Part shown: positions 6,771 to 15,496 of the stretch, piece after piece
Position numbering within the stretch: the first letter of the stretch is position 1
How the letters are laid out: each line of letters begins with the position of its first letter
Source of the DNA: Anderseniella sp963700895
Lineage (GTDB): Bacteria; Pseudomonadota; Alphaproteobacteria; Rhizobiales; Aestuariivirgaceae
Direction of reading: 5' to 3'
Length of the DNA stretch: 64,000 nt
Assembly (NCBI GenBank): GCA_963700895.1
Contig: CAVOZI010000008.1
Span: 124,001 to 188,000, forward strand
Program-made: the position numbers and the translations under genes
Notes under the pieces: generated by a model
The model's database searches: none
Told to the model about the DNA's origin: nothing
Seen by the model: only the letters and a program-made list of their open reading frames with translations

Positions 6771-8332
6771 GCGAGGCAGTGATGGACAGCCAGCCCCGGA
6801 CCAGGCGGCGTGAAGGTGGCGGCAGGCGTGGTGGCGCCGGTGCTGCGGGCGAGGGAATTGCCCAGCAGGCCTCCGGCCAGGCGCGGCTTTGCTTCGAGCC
6901 GACCCGCTATGTCAGCGACGACCAGCTGGAGGCCATTCACCTGGCCTCGCTCGAGGTGCTGCAGGAAATCGGCATCGACGTGATGCTGCCCGAGGCGCGC
7001 AGCTATTTCGCCAGGGCAGGCGCCAGCATCGATGGCGAGCGGGTGCGCATTCCCGCAGAGATCATCGAGGCGGCGTTGGAGACAGTGCCTGCCGCATTCG
7101 ACTTTCACGCCCGCAACCCGGCCCACACTATTCGCATCGGCGACGGCTACCTGGCGTTCGGCACGGTGGCCTCTGCACCCAACGCCGCAGACTTCGACGG
7201 CGGCCGTCGGCCCGGCAACCTGGCTGACTTCCGCAACCTGCTGAAGCTTGCCCAGACCTTCAACTGCATCGATTTCATGTCGGGATATCCGGTCGAGCCC
7301 ATCGACGTTCACGCCTCCATCCGCCACCTGGTGGCGCTGAAGGACATGGCGATGATGACCGACAAGCCGTTCCATGCCTATTCCCTCGGCACCGAGCGCA
7401 TTGTCGACGGCATCGAGATTGCCCGCATTGCCCGCGGGGTGAGCCGCGAACGGTTCGAACAGGAACCGTCGCTGTTCACCATCATCAATACCAACTCGCC
7501 GCTGAAGATGGATATTCCCATGCTGCAGGGCGTCCTGGAAATGTCCGCGGCAGGCCAGATCGTCTGTGTTACGCCGTTCACCCTGGCCGGCGCCATGGCG
7601 CCCGTTACGGTGGCCGGAGCGCTGGTGCAGCAGAACGCCGAGGCGTTGGCCGGCATTGCGCTGACCCAGCTGGTGCGCCCTGGCGCCCCGGTGATCTATG
7701 GCGGCTTCACTTCAAACGTCGACATGAAGTCGGGCGCCCCCGCTTTCGGCACGCCGGAATACATGAAGGCGGCAATCATCGGCGGTCAGCTGGCCCGGCG
7801 TTACAAGGTGCCGTACCGCACCTCCAACACCTGCGCCGCCAACGCGGTCGATGCCCAGGCGGCCTATGAAAGCGTGTTCTCGCTGTGGGGCGTGGCGCAG
7901 GGCGGCGGTAACCTCGTCATGCATGGGGCTGGCTGGATGGAAGGCGGTCTTGTCGCCAGTTTCGAGAAGTTCGTGCTCGACTGCGACCTGATTCAGATGG
8001 TCAAGAGCTTCCTGCAACCGCTTGATTTGACTCGCGATGCGCTGGGTCTTGAAGCGATGAAGGAAGTGGGCCCCGGTGGCCACTTCTTTGGCTGTGCCCA
8101 CACCATGGCGCGCTACGAGACCGCGTTCTACGCGCCCATTCTGTCCGACTGGCGCAACTTCGAGCAGTGGCAGCAAGCCGGCTCGCCTGATACCCGCGAC
8201 AAGGCCCACAAGGTAATGCGTCAGGCGCTTGCCCAGTGGCAGGCGCCAGCCATCGACCCGGCGGTTGCTGAAGAGCTTGAAGCCTTCGTGGCCCGGCGCA
8301 CCGAAGAGGGCGGCGCCCCGACCGACTTCTGA
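6767..8332 (+). CDS. trimethylamine methyltransferase (MttB) superfamily protein, paralogue 2
   Basis: This 521-residue MttB-superfamily protein has no in-frame TAG and ends in TGA, so it carries no pyrrolysine. Shared motifs with paralogue 3 include SPVTVAGAL-type strands, GAPVIYGGF, KSGAPAFGTPE, CAANAVDAQAAYES and EVGPGGHFFGCAHTMARYE. The first ~35 residues are an Arg/Gly-rich, probably disordered extension (TRRREGGGRRGGAGAAGEG). The family role is methyl transfer from a methylated amine to a corrinoid protein in the cytosol. It is translationally coupled to lysR by a 4-nt overlap. It is closer to paralogue 3 than to paralogue 1 by inspection of shared motifs. Confidence 0.9.
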   Translation: MSEAVMDSQPRTRRREGGGRRGGAGAAGEGIAQQASGQARLCFEPTRYVSDDQLEAIHLASLEVLQEIGIDVMLPEARSYFARAGASIDGERVRIPAEIIEAALETVPAAFDFHARNPAHTIRIGDGYLAFGTVASAPNAADFDGGRRPGNLADFRNLLKLAQTFNCIDFMSGYPVEPIDVHASIRHLVALKDMAMMTDKPFHAYSLGTERIVDGIEIARIARGVSRERFEQEPSLFTIINTNSPLKMDIPMLQGVLEMSAAGQIVCVTPFTLAGAMAPVTVAGALVQQNAEALAGIALTQLVRPGAPVIYGGFTSNVDMKSGAPAFGTPEYMKAAIIGGQLARRYKVPYRTSNTCAANAVDAQAAYESVFSLWGVAQGGGNLVMHGAGWMEGGLVASFEKFVLDCDLIQMVKSFLQPLDLTRDALGLEAMKEVGPGGHFFGCAHTMARYETAFYAPILSDWRNFEQWQQAGSPDTRDKAHKVMRQALAQWQAPAIDPAVAEELEAFVARRTEEGGAPTDF

Positions 8333-8349
8333 CCTTAGGGCCTGGCGCA

Positions 8350-8775
8350 TTGGATCTTGTCACGCTGTTTGCATCGGCCTTTCTGGCCGCCACCATCTTT
8401 CCGGCCCAGTCGGAAGGCGTGCTGCTGGTACTGCAGGCGCAGGACGTGCGCTCCGACCTGATGTTGCTGGTGGTTGCCAGCATTGGCAACACGCTGGGCT
8501 CGTGCGTCAACTGGCTGGTCGGCCGGTTTGCCGAGCGGCTCAGCCATCATGGCTGGTTCAAGCGGTTCGAGGGTGGGCTGGAGCGGGCACAGGGCTGGTA
8601 TGTGCGCTGGGGCGTGTGGTCGCTGCTGATGAGCTGGGCGCCCATCATTGGCGATCCGCTGACTGTCGTTGCCGGGCTGATGCGCACTCCGTTCTGGCTG
8701 TTCCTGGCAATTGTTGCGGTGGCCAAGACAGGACGCTACGCCGCGCTGCTGTGGCTGGGGTCTGCATTTGGCTGA
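8350..8775 (+). CDS. yqaA: YqaA family (DedA/SNARE-associated-like) inner-membrane protein
   Basis: The 141-residue protein contains about four hydrophobic segments and the YqaA/DedA hallmarks: an ATIFPAQSEGVLL loop, GNTLGSCVNWLVGR, and WAPIIGDPLTVVAGLMR. The family is small inner-membrane proteins of uncertain function related to DedA, a group linked to lipid transport. Translation appears to start at TTG 8350, as no ATG precedes the conserved region. It follows the second mttB gene by 17 nt on the same strand and may be co-transcribed without a functional link. Confidence 0.85.
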   Translation: MDLVTLFASAFLAATIFPAQSEGVLLVLQAQDVRSDLMLLVVASIGNTLGSCVNWLVGRFAERLSHHGWFKRFEGGLERAQGWYVRWGVWSLLMSWAPIIGDPLTVVAGLMRTPFWLFLAIVAVAKTGRYAALLWLGSAFG

Positions 8776-8860
8776 CGCAGATGATCAGACCTTGAACGCC
8801 GTGATTGCAGCCTGAAGGGCAGACATGCAATCTGTTCCTGCAACGCTGTCAGGGATGCCC

Positions 8861-9478
8861 ATGAAAACCATCGACTATTACTATTCCACCAGGTCCAACT
8901 TCACACTGCTGGGCGCGGCACGCATCAATGCGCTGGCAAAGGCGTTCAACCGCCAGCTGGTGCACCGGCCAATCCTGCTGTCGGTGACCATGAAGCCGCT
9001 GGGGTCAACGCCGTTCGACGACCGGCCTGCCATCCTGCGCAACTACGCCATGCGCGACGCCCTGCGCACCGCAGCCCACCTTGGCATACCGCTGCTGCGC
9101 GAACCCGTGCATCACCTGGGCCCAGTGGAACTGCCGTCCGGAATCGTCATTGCCGGGCAGAACGCGGTGAACCGTGGCGAGGCGGGAGACGTCAACCTTC
9201 TGAGCCTCAAGGTTCTCGAGGCGCTGTGGATCCATGACCGCGACATCGCCGATGAGCAGGTTGTTGCAGAGCTCGTGAATGCTGCGGGCTTCAGCGATGC
9301 AGCCGGACTGATCGCCGAGGCGCTGAGCGATGCCACCCAGGCCGAACTTATGCGCAACTGCACCGAGGCCATCATTCGCGGCGTCATCGGCGCGCCGACC
9401 TACTTCGTGGATGAAGAGCCGTTCTACGGCCAGGACCGGCTGGACTATGTCGAGCGCGCGCTGGCCGCCGCCGGCTGA
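8861..9478 (+). CDS. DsbA/GST-kappa family 2-hydroxychromene-2-carboxylate isomerase-like protein
   Basis: The 205-residue protein is a thioredoxin-fold kappa-GST/HCCA isomerase homologue. It opens with KTIDYYYSTRSNFTLLG, where the conserved Ser replaces a redox Cys. It ends with the cis-Pro motif VIGAPTYFVDEEPFYGQDRLDYVERAL. Characterised relatives use glutathione to isomerise 2-hydroxychromene-2-carboxylate in naphthalene breakdown, but many act on unknown substrates. The start at 8861 is preferred over 8825 because AGGGA sits 5 nt ahead of it and the fold begins there. It abuts the convergent PEP-mutase-like gene. Confidence 0.8.
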   Translation: MKTIDYYYSTRSNFTLLGAARINALAKAFNRQLVHRPILLSVTMKPLGSTPFDDRPAILRNYAMRDALRTAAHLGIPLLREPVHHLGPVELPSGIVIAGQNAVNRGEAGDVNLLSLKVLEALWIHDRDIADEQVVAELVNAAGFSDAAGLIAEALSDATQAELMRNCTEAIIRGVIGAPTYFVDEEPFYGQDRLDYVERALAAAG

Positions 9479-10309
9479 TCAGCGCTTCAACAACTCGTCG
9501 ATCTGGCCAAAGCTGGCGGCGTATTGCGCGAACTCGAACGTGCCCTTGTTCATCACTTCGCGCGCGGCCTGTAGGAAGCCACCCAGGGCAGCGCGCGCAA
9601 ACGAAGAGCCCATCGAGATGCGTTTGACCCCTGCGGCCTGAAGATTGGTCACGGTGAAGTGCGAGGCCGCCGTACCGATCACCACGTTGACCGGTTTGCT
9701 GACGGCCTCGCAGACCTTTCCGATGTCTGACAGGGACGACAGCCCCGGTGCATAGAGAACGTCCGCCCCGGCTGCCTCGAACGCAATCAGCCGTGATATG
9801 GTGTCATCGAGATCCGGCCGGCCATGCAGGAAGTTTTCCGCCCGCGCCGTCAGTATGAACGGCCGCTTCAGTTCGTTGCGCGCATGCACCGCTGCCGAAA
9901 TCCGCTCCACCGCGTGCTGGAAGTCGATGATCGGCGCATCGTGCTTGCCGGACGTGTCCTCGATGGTGCAGCCGGCAAGCCCCGCTGCAGCAGCCTGCCG
10001 GATGGTTTCTGCCACCGTTTCCGGCTTCAGGCCGAAGCCGTTTTCAAGGTCGGCTGAAACCGGTACGTCAACCGCCTTGACGATGGCCTTGCATATGCCC
10101 AGCGCTTCTGTGCGCTTGACCTCTCCTGGCCAGTCACGTTTGCCAAGGCTGAAGGCAAAGCCGGCGCTGGTGGTGGCTATGGCCTCGAAGCCCATGGCTT
10201 CCAGGATTCGCGCGGAACCCACGTCCCAGGCATTGGGCAGGATAAGCGCCTTGTCCTCGCGCTCATGCAGGCGCGCAAAAAGTTCAGCCTTCTGCTTTGC
10301 CGTTGGCAT
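9479..10309 (-). CDS. isocitrate lyase/PEP mutase family protein
   Basis: The 276-residue TIM-barrel protein has the PEP mutase/isocitrate lyase layout: LPNAWDVGSARILEAMG, ATTSAGFAFSLG, the metal-site segment SADLENGFG, TIEDTSG, and FILTARAENFLHG. The superfamily includes lyases and mutases that cleave or rearrange C-C or P-C bonds of 2-methylisocitrate-like acids, dimethylmalate or phosphonopyruvate. The isocitrate lyase KKCGHC motif is absent, so the substrate is undefined. It follows the RamA-like gene on the same strand after about 100 nt and may share its transcript, but no pathway link is evident. Confidence 0.8.
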   Translation of the reverse strand: MPTAKQKAELFARLHEREDKALILPNAWDVGSARILEAMGFEAIATTSAGFAFSLGKRDWPGEVKRTEALGICKAIVKAVDVPVSADLENGFGLKPETVAETIRQAAAAGLAGCTIEDTSGKHDAPIIDFQHAVERISAAVHARNELKRPFILTARAENFLHGRPDLDDTISRLIAFEAAGADVLYAPGLSSLSDIGKVCEAVSKPVNVVIGTAASHFTVTNLQAAGVKRISMGSSFARAALGGFLQAAREVMNKGTFEFAQYAASFGQIDELLKR

Positions 10310-10412
10310 GACCTTGGCCTCCCATGCCGTCCGCTACAATCCAGTGCGCTTCTGGCATGGAAGTCTGACAGGTTTGCAAGCGGGTGCAAGCCCCGCTCGC
10401 AGGTTGGGCCGG

Positions 10413-12452
10413 TTACCGCCGCCGGCGCCGCTGGCGGCCTTCCGAGCCATCGGCGTTGACGGCGAAGATCTCCTTCACTTGCGGCAGGTTCACTTCGCTC
10501 GACAGGTTGGGGAACGAGGCGGTCTTGTGCGGAATGGCCATGGCCTCGACGAAATGCTGCTGGAACATCGGTTCCACCGCCGTTTCGATCTTCTCGATGC
10601 GCCGCACCACCTGCTCGATCTCGTCGCGCCCGGCCGTGTTGAGCAGGGCGATGCGCGCGCCCGTGCCCGCGGCGTTGCCGGCCGAGTATACGTGCTTCAG
10701 GTCACAATCGGGGATGAGCCCGAGGATCATCGCGTACTTCACGTCGATATGGCTGCCGAACGCGCCGGCAAGGCGGATGGTGTCGACGGTCTTGAGGTCC
10801 AGCTTGTCCATGAGCAGCTGCACCCCGGCATAGAGCGCGGCCTTGGCCAGCTGAATTGCGCGCACATCGTTCTGGGTGATCGAGATGAGCGGTTCGCCCT
10901 CGCGGATCACGTAAGTGAAGGTGCGTCCGGTCTGCACCACCCTCGGGCTGCGCGAGGCATACGAGCCGTCGAACATTCCATCCTGGTTGATGATGCCGGC
11001 AAGGTACATCTCGGCGATCACCTCGATGATGCCCGAGCCGCAGATGCCGGTGACGCCGGTTGCGGCGATGTCGTCGTCAAAGCCCGGCTCATCCGACCAC
11101 TTGTCGCAACCGATGACCTTGAAGCGGGGTTCCAGCGTTTCCGGATTGATGCGGATGCGCTCGATGGCACCTGGGGCGGCGCGCTGGCCGCAACTGATCT
11201 GTGCGCCTTCAAAGGCCGGGCCGGTGGGCGATGAGCACGCCAGCAGCCGGTCCTTGTTGCCCAGCACGATCTCGGCATTGGTGCCCACGTCCACCACCAG
11301 CATGATCTTGTCCGACAGGTGGGGAGATTCAGAGAGCACCACGCCCGCCGTGTCGGCGCCGACATGGCCGGCAATGCACGGCAGCACGTAGACATAGGCG
11401 CCGTTGTTCAGCTCCAGGTCGAACTCGCGGGCAGGGCGGGTGACGGCAAGCCCGGTGGCCAGCGCGAACGGCGCACCACCCAGTTCGGTCGGGTCGATGC
11501 CCAGCATCAGATGATGCATGACCGGATTGCCGACCAGCACCACCTCGAGGATCTCGTTCAACTCGACTTCTGCCTCTTTCGCCACTTCGCGGGCAAGCTG
11601 GTTCAGCGCCTCGCGCACCGCGGCGGTCATTTCCTTGTCGCCGCCCGGGTTCATCATCACGTAGGACACCCGGCTCATCAGGTCTTCGCCAAAGCGGATC
11701 TGCGGGTTCATCAACCCGGCCGAAGCCTTGATCTCGCCGGTAGCCAGGTCGCAAAGGTGCGCCGCGATGGTGGTGGAGCCGACGTCGACCGCCATGCCGT
11801 AGGCGCGGTCGTGGAAGCCCGGCCACAGCGCCACGATGCGTGGTACCTTGCCGGCCATGCGGTGATGCACGGCAACGGTGATGCGCCACTCTCCCTTGCG
11901 CAACGCGATCTGCAGCGCCTGCATGATGGCGAGGTCGCACGTCACCTCGTGGATGTTCCACTGGCTTCTCAGCGCGTCATACACCCGCTCGAGGTCGGAG
12001 GAGGGGTGGTGCATGTCGGGCTCTTCCACCACGATGTAGTAGAGCCGGGTGACCGGATCGAGCTTGATGTCGCGTACTTCAGCGCGCTTGCGGACCACCT
12101 GCTTGTGGACCTGGCTTTCCGGCGGCACATCGACGACGCAATCGCCCTGGATAAGGGTCTGACACGACAGTCTACGCCCGGCCTTCAGCCCGCGCTTCTC
12201 GTCGTAGCGCACCTCGACCTGGGTGACGGGACCCAGGTGTTCGGCCTTCGAGGTGATGCCGTGTTTGGCGAAATCGCCGATCGAGGGCACCACCTGGCAG
12301 CGTCCGCAAATGGCGCGGCCCCCGCAGACGCTGTCGATGTCGACGCCCAGCGCGCGGGCCGCCTGCAGTACAGGTGTGCCGAGCGGAAACCGCCCGCGTT
12401 TGCCCGATGGCGTGAAGACGATGAGGGCGTCGTCGCGGGTGGTATCTGCCAT
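10413..12452 (-). CDS. RamA/RACo-like corrinoid-activation protein ([2Fe-2S] plus ASKHA, DUF4445)
   Basis: The 679-residue protein has an N-terminal plant-type [2Fe-2S] ferredoxin domain (C43, C49, C52 in SVCGGRAICGRCQV; C97 in RRLSCQTL). A linker and an ASKHA ATPase-type domain follow (GMAVDVGSTTIAAHLCDL, VDVGTNAEIVLGN, GICGSGIIEVIAEM, LAGAFGSHID). Such proteins reduce inactive Co(II) corrinoid to Co(I) using ATP, restarting methyl transfer. The start at 12452 is used; the upstream frame runs into the preceding gene. The C-terminus is a run of basic residues (EGRQRRRRR). It is the last gene of the metF, virulence-factor, methyltransferase unit and the strongest evidence that the cluster is corrinoid-dependent. 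Confidence 0.92.
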   Translation of the reverse strand: MADTTRDDALIVFTPSGKRGRFPLGTPVLQAARALGVDIDSVCGGRAICGRCQVVPSIGDFAKHGITSKAEHLGPVTQVEVRYDEKRGLKAGRRLSCQTLIQGDCVVDVPPESQVHKQVVRKRAEVRDIKLDPVTRLYYIVVEEPDMHHPSSDLERVYDALRSQWNIHEVTCDLAIMQALQIALRKGEWRITVAVHHRMAGKVPRIVALWPGFHDRAYGMAVDVGSTTIAAHLCDLATGEIKASAGLMNPQIRFGEDLMSRVSYVMMNPGGDKEMTAAVREALNQLAREVAKEAEVELNEILEVVLVGNPVMHHLMLGIDPTELGGAPFALATGLAVTRPAREFDLELNNGAYVYVLPCIAGHVGADTAGVVLSESPHLSDKIMLVVDVGTNAEIVLGNKDRLLACSSPTGPAFEGAQISCGQRAAPGAIERIRINPETLEPRFKVIGCDKWSDEPGFDDDIAATGVTGICGSGIIEVIAEMYLAGIINQDGMFDGSYASRSPRVVQTGRTFTYVIREGEPLISITQNDVRAIQLAKAALYAGVQLLMDKLDLKTVDTIRLAGAFGSHIDVKYAMILGLIPDCDLKHVYSAGNAAGTGARIALLNTAGRDEIEQVVRRIEKIETAVEPMFQQHFVEAMAIPHKTASFPNLSSEVNLPQVKEIFAVNADGSEGRQRRRRR

Positions 12453-12477
12453 GATCGGTCCTGTTTGCTCGTTGTAC

Positions 12478-13554
12478 TCAGCCACGCCTGCGGCGGCGGC
12501 CTTCACGGTCCCCGCCAGCGCCTTCCGGTTGCTTGCCGGCCGGCTTGTTGAAACGGATCCAGCTCGCGCCCGAAGGGTCATTGTTCAACAGGAAGTCGGC
12601 TGCCTTGATCGCCTCGATCTCCTTCGACGGGGTGCCGGTCATGTGACCCACGCCCAGCAGCGGCGCCAGCACCGCCGGGTCGATGCCCTCGGGAATGATG
12701 ATGCCCATCTCGGCCAGCTTGGCGATATGCTCGTCGTACTTCTTGCGGGTGGTCGCAAGCTGTACCGGGTTCATGATCGCGCTGGTCATGCCGGCCGCTG
12801 CCGCCATCGGCAGGAAGGCGTTGTTGATGCCATGCCGGTTCGGCAGGCCGAACGAGATATTGGAAGCACCGCAAGTGGTGTTGACGCCCAGTTCCTCGCG
12901 CAGCCGCCGGACCAGCGCAAACACCTGCAGGCCGGCTGTGCCCATCGCGCCGATCGGCATCACCAGCGGATCAACCACGATGTCATGCGGCTTGATGCCA
13001 TGATCGGCGGCGCGCTCGACGATCTTCTTGGCCACGGCAAAGCGCACATCCGGGTCTTCTGAAATGCCGGTGTCGTCGTTGGAAATGGCGACCACCGGAA
13101 CGTCGTACTTCTTGACCAGTGGCAGCACCAGTTCGAGGCGCTCTTCCTCGCCGGTGACCGAGTTGAGCAGCGGCCGGCCCTTGGCCGCCTTGAGACCGTT
13201 TTCAAGTGCACCGGGAACGGATGAGTCGATGCACAACGGCACGTCCACCAGTGCCTGAACGCGCTCCACCAGTTCCTTCATCAGCGGCGGCTCGACGAAG
13301 TTGTTGTCCGCATAGCGCGGGTCTTCGGCCATCTTGTTGGAGAATACCGCGCCGGAGTTGATGTCCAGCACGGTGGCGCCGCAGGCAACCTGCTCCAGCG
13401 CGTCCTTCTCTACCGTGGTGAAATCGCCGGCTTCGAGTTCAGCTGCAAGTTTCTTGCGGCCCGTCGGGTTGATGCGCTCGCCAATGACGCAGAACGGCTG
13501 GTCGAAGCCGATCACGACTTCCCTTGTGGCTGAGGCGATAACGGTTCTGGTCAT
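12478..13554 (-). CDS. methyltetrahydrofolate:corrinoid methyltransferase-like (pterin-binding, DHPS fold)
   Basis: The 358-residue protein has the pterin-binding barrel of MtgA/MtvA/AcsE-type methyltransferases: FCVIGERINPTGRKKL, ATVLDINSG, PLCIDSSVPGALENGLKAAKGRPLLNSV, DDTGISEDPDVR, DIVVDPLVMPIG and CGASNISFGLPNRHGINNAFLPMA. The expected reaction is transfer of the corrinoid-bound methyl group to tetrahydrofolate, or the reverse. The C-terminal ~15 residues are Gly/Arg-rich (GGDREGRRRRRG), like other proteins of the cluster. The RamA-like gene follows after 25 nt and the virulence-factor gene lies 63 nt ahead, so they probably form one transcript. Confidence 0.9.
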   Translation of the reverse strand: MTRTVIASATREVVIGFDQPFCVIGERINPTGRKKLAAELEAGDFTTVEKDALEQVACGATVLDINSGAVFSNKMAEDPRYADNNFVEPPLMKELVERVQALVDVPLCIDSSVPGALENGLKAAKGRPLLNSVTGEEERLELVLPLVKKYDVPVVAISNDDTGISEDPDVRFAVAKKIVERAADHGIKPHDIVVDPLVMPIGAMGTAGLQVFALVRRLREELGVNTTCGASNISFGLPNRHGINNAFLPMAAAAGMTSAIMNPVQLATTRKKYDEHIAKLAEMGIIIPEGIDPAVLAPLLGVGHMTGTPSKEIEAIKAADFLLNNDPSGASWIRFNKPAGKQPEGAGGDREGRRRRRG

Positions 13555-13617
13555 GGGAACTTGCGTCCTTTCGAGGCTCGCGGATTGTCTGGCGTTGGAG
13601 GTGCGGCGGCGATGCGG

Positions 13618-13914
13618 TCAGGCCCGGCCGCCATTGTTGATGAGCGCCTTCAGGCGGTCCTTGTCGAAATCGGATTCAAGCTTTTCGGCTGCAGCGGTTG
13701 CCTCGGCTTCAAGGTCGTCACCGCACTCGACGGGCTCTGCCCGGCGCCATTCGGCAAGGTAGTCGTCGGTGTCCGCCGCGCCAGAGCGCATTGCCGCCAT
13801 GTCGATGGCTTCCTGGAACCGGTCCGACAGCATCTTCTTTTCTGCCTTGCGGCCCGCCTTGACGGTCACCTGCGAGGGGATATCGCGCCAGTATGTAATC
13901 ACGAGCTGGGCCAT
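13618..13914 (-). CDS. 'virulence factor' family small protein
   Basis: This 98-residue protein matches the small family labelled 'virulence factor' in databases (MAQLVITYWRDIPSQV, then RFQEAIDMAAMRSGAADTDDYLAEWRR). The family name comes from a historical annotation and no biochemical role is established. The start at 13914 was chosen because family members begin MAQL; the longer frame upstream overlaps metF. It sits between metF and the methyl-THF methyltransferase on the same strand. That placement implies a role in corrinoid-dependent methyl metabolism rather than virulence (inference). The C-terminal half is acidic and helical. Confidence 0.8.
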   Translation of the reverse strand: MAQLVITYWRDIPSQVTVKAGRKAEKKMLSDRFQEAIDMAAMRSGAADTDDYLAEWRRAEPVECGDDLEAEATAAAEKLESDFDKDRLKALINNGGRA

Positions 13915-14036
13915 GACGGTATCCGTGTGCTCCCGTTGGATCTTGATTGGTGCAATGAGGTATAGGCGATAACCACGCTGTCCAACTGCCGGTATTGCGA
14001 CAGCCGGAAGCTGAAAACCGACTGCCGGTGCGCCGC

Positions 14037-14945
14037 TCAGGCAGTGGCCATGATGCTGGCGCCGGCTTCGATGCCGGCCAGCCGGCACGTGCGCTCGACC
14101 AGGTCGGGACGGTTCATCGTGTAAATGTGGACATGATCCACGCCTTGCGCCGCCAGACGCACGATCTGGTCGGCCGCAAGTTCGCATGCCTGTTCCTTGT
14201 GCTCGGCCGAGTGGGCCGGCAGCCGCTCGAACAGGTCGAAATACTCTTCCGGCACCCGCGAGCGGCACTTCCTGGCGAATGAAACCACCTTGTTGAAGTC
14301 GTGGATCAGCAGGATGCCGGGGATGATGGGCTGGTGGATGCCGGCCGCACGAACGCGCTCCATGAAGTCGAAGTAATCGCGGTTGTCGAAGAAGAACTGC
14401 GTTATGGCCGCATCCGCGCTTGCTGTCAGCTTGCGCTTCAGGTTGGCGAGGCAGGCCACCGCCGAGTCAGAGGTCGGATGCACTTCCGGATAGGCGGCAA
14501 CGTAAACGTCGAAATCGCCACGCTGGGCCAGCGCCCGGGTCAGGTCGGTGGCATTTTCATATCCGCCGGGATGCGGTTCGTATGCAGCGGTAACGCCCGG
14601 CATGTCGCCGCGCAGCGCGAGGATGCCCTTGACCCCTTGCGCTGCGTACCGCTCCACCACCGCATTCGTCTGCTCGCGGGTCTGGCCGGCGCACGTCAGG
14701 TGGCCAACCACATCAATGCCGCCATGATCAATCAACTGGCCGATGGTGCCGAAGGTTGCTTCGCGCGATGTTCCGCCTGCGCCGTAAGTTACAGACACGA
14801 AAGCCGGGTCGTATCGCGCCATGACGTCGGCCAGTTCGGTTATGCCGTCTGCCTGCATGGTCGACCGGGCCGGAAACACCTCAAACGATACCCTGGGGCC
14901 ATTGCCGAACTGGAACCGGCCGGACGGAGCGTGGAATATCGACAT
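14037..14945 (-). CDS. metF: methylenetetrahydrofolate reductase (MetF family)
   Basis: The 302-residue FAD-dependent barrel has the MTHFR signatures: FEVFPA near the N-terminus, VSVTYGAGG, GHLTCAGQTREQ, ILALRGDMP and AAITQFFFDNRDYFDFMERVRAAGI. It interconverts 5,10-methylene-THF and 5-methyl-THF. Beside methyl-THF methyltransferase and MttB genes it may oxidise methyl-THF derived from demethylation. The start at 14945 is preferred because GGAGG lies 7-8 nt upstream (14952-14956). The ATG at 14960 lies inside a perfect palindrome and directly abuts this Shine-Dalgarno. It heads the minus-strand unit metF, virulence factor, methyltransferase, RamA-like. Confidence 0.9.
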   Translation of the reverse strand: MSIFHAPSGRFQFGNGPRVSFEVFPARSTMQADGITELADVMARYDPAFVSVTYGAGGTSREATFGTIGQLIDHGGIDVVGHLTCAGQTREQTNAVVERYAAQGVKGILALRGDMPGVTAAYEPHPGGYENATDLTRALAQRGDFDVYVAAYPEVHPTSDSAVACLANLKRKLTASADAAITQFFFDNRDYFDFMERVRAAGIHQPIIPGILLIHDFNKVVSFARKCRSRVPEEYFDLFERLPAHSAEHKEQACELAADQIVRLAAQGVDHVHIYTMNRPDLVERTCRLAGIEAGASIMATA

Positions 14946-14958
14946 GAGCGCATCCTCC

Positions 14959-14978
14959 ATATAAAGATATCTTTATAT
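14959..14978. promoter_or_regulatory. 20-bp perfect palindrome immediately upstream of metF
   Basis: ATATAAAGAT followed by its reverse complement ATCTTTATAT forms an uninterrupted 20-bp palindrome centred on GATATC. It ends 13 nt before the metF ATG and touches the Shine-Dalgarno. A/T-rich palindromes of this kind are typical operators of ArsR-family repressors. SahR-type S-adenosylhomocysteine-responsive regulators controlling methionine-cycle genes are one candidate class. No arsR gene is in the window, so any regulator acts in trans. Confidence 0.6.
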
Positions 14979-15028
14979 ATTTTTCCAAATCTCTCCTGTC
15001 AAACGGTTTTGTGCTTGATGGCAGCAAA

Positions 15029-15054
15029 GAGGGGCCAGCTTGCGCCGGCCCCTT
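15029..15054 (-). terminator. hairpin terminator downstream of the small uspA gene
   Basis: GGGGCC (15031-15036) and GGCCCC (15047-15052) form a stem extended by flanking A-T pairs around a 10-nt loop. On the minus strand it follows the UspA stop at 15086 and is followed by TCTTTG. It would separate uspA from metF. Confidence 0.5.
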
Positions 15055-15085
15055 CCATCCGATCCGGGTACTTCCGGTGGCAGCG

Positions 15086-15496
15086 TCAGCGCATCACCAG
15101 CACCGGACATTGTGCATGCCGCACCACGCGGGCTGCCGTTGAGCCCAGGAAGTAGTCGGCAAGGCCCGGCTTGTGCGAGCCGATCACGATCAGGTCTGCG
15201 CCGAGGTCATCGGCGGCGTCCAGAATGCCGCTGCCCGGCGTGCCGTGACGCATGTCCGGTTTCGCCTTGATGCCATTGGCATTGGCGATGTCCTGCAATT
15301 CCTGCTCGGCTGCCTTGTGGGTCTTCGCCAGAAGTTCGGACGATATTTCCACCGCCGCATAGGCCGGAATGTCGTGCACCACGTGCACGATGTGAATGTC
15401 CGCATCCTTGCCACCCACCTGTCGCGCCACGTTGATCATCTGTCCGGCGAGTTCACCGTGCGACAGATCGACGGGAACGAGGATTTTCTTGAACAT
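15086..15496 (-). CDS. universal stress protein (UspA family, single domain)
   Basis: The 136-residue protein is a standard single UspA domain: MFKKILVPVDLSHGELA at the N-terminus, HIVHVVHDIPAYA, and the ATP-binding segment LIVIGSHKPGLADYFLGSTAARVVRHAQCPVLVMR. Members are cytosolic nucleotide-binding stress proteins. The start at 15496 matches the family N-terminus. It lies between metF and the divergent third mttB gene and has its own terminator, so it is probably a monocistronic gene caught inside the methyl cluster. No specific partner is visible. Confidence 0.9.
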   Translation of the reverse strand: MFKKILVPVDLSHGELAGQMINVARQVGGKDADIHIVHVVHDIPAYAAVEISSELLAKTHKAAEQELQDIANANGIKAKPDMRHGTPGSGILDAADDLGADLIVIGSHKPGLADYFLGSTAARVVRHAQCPVLVMR

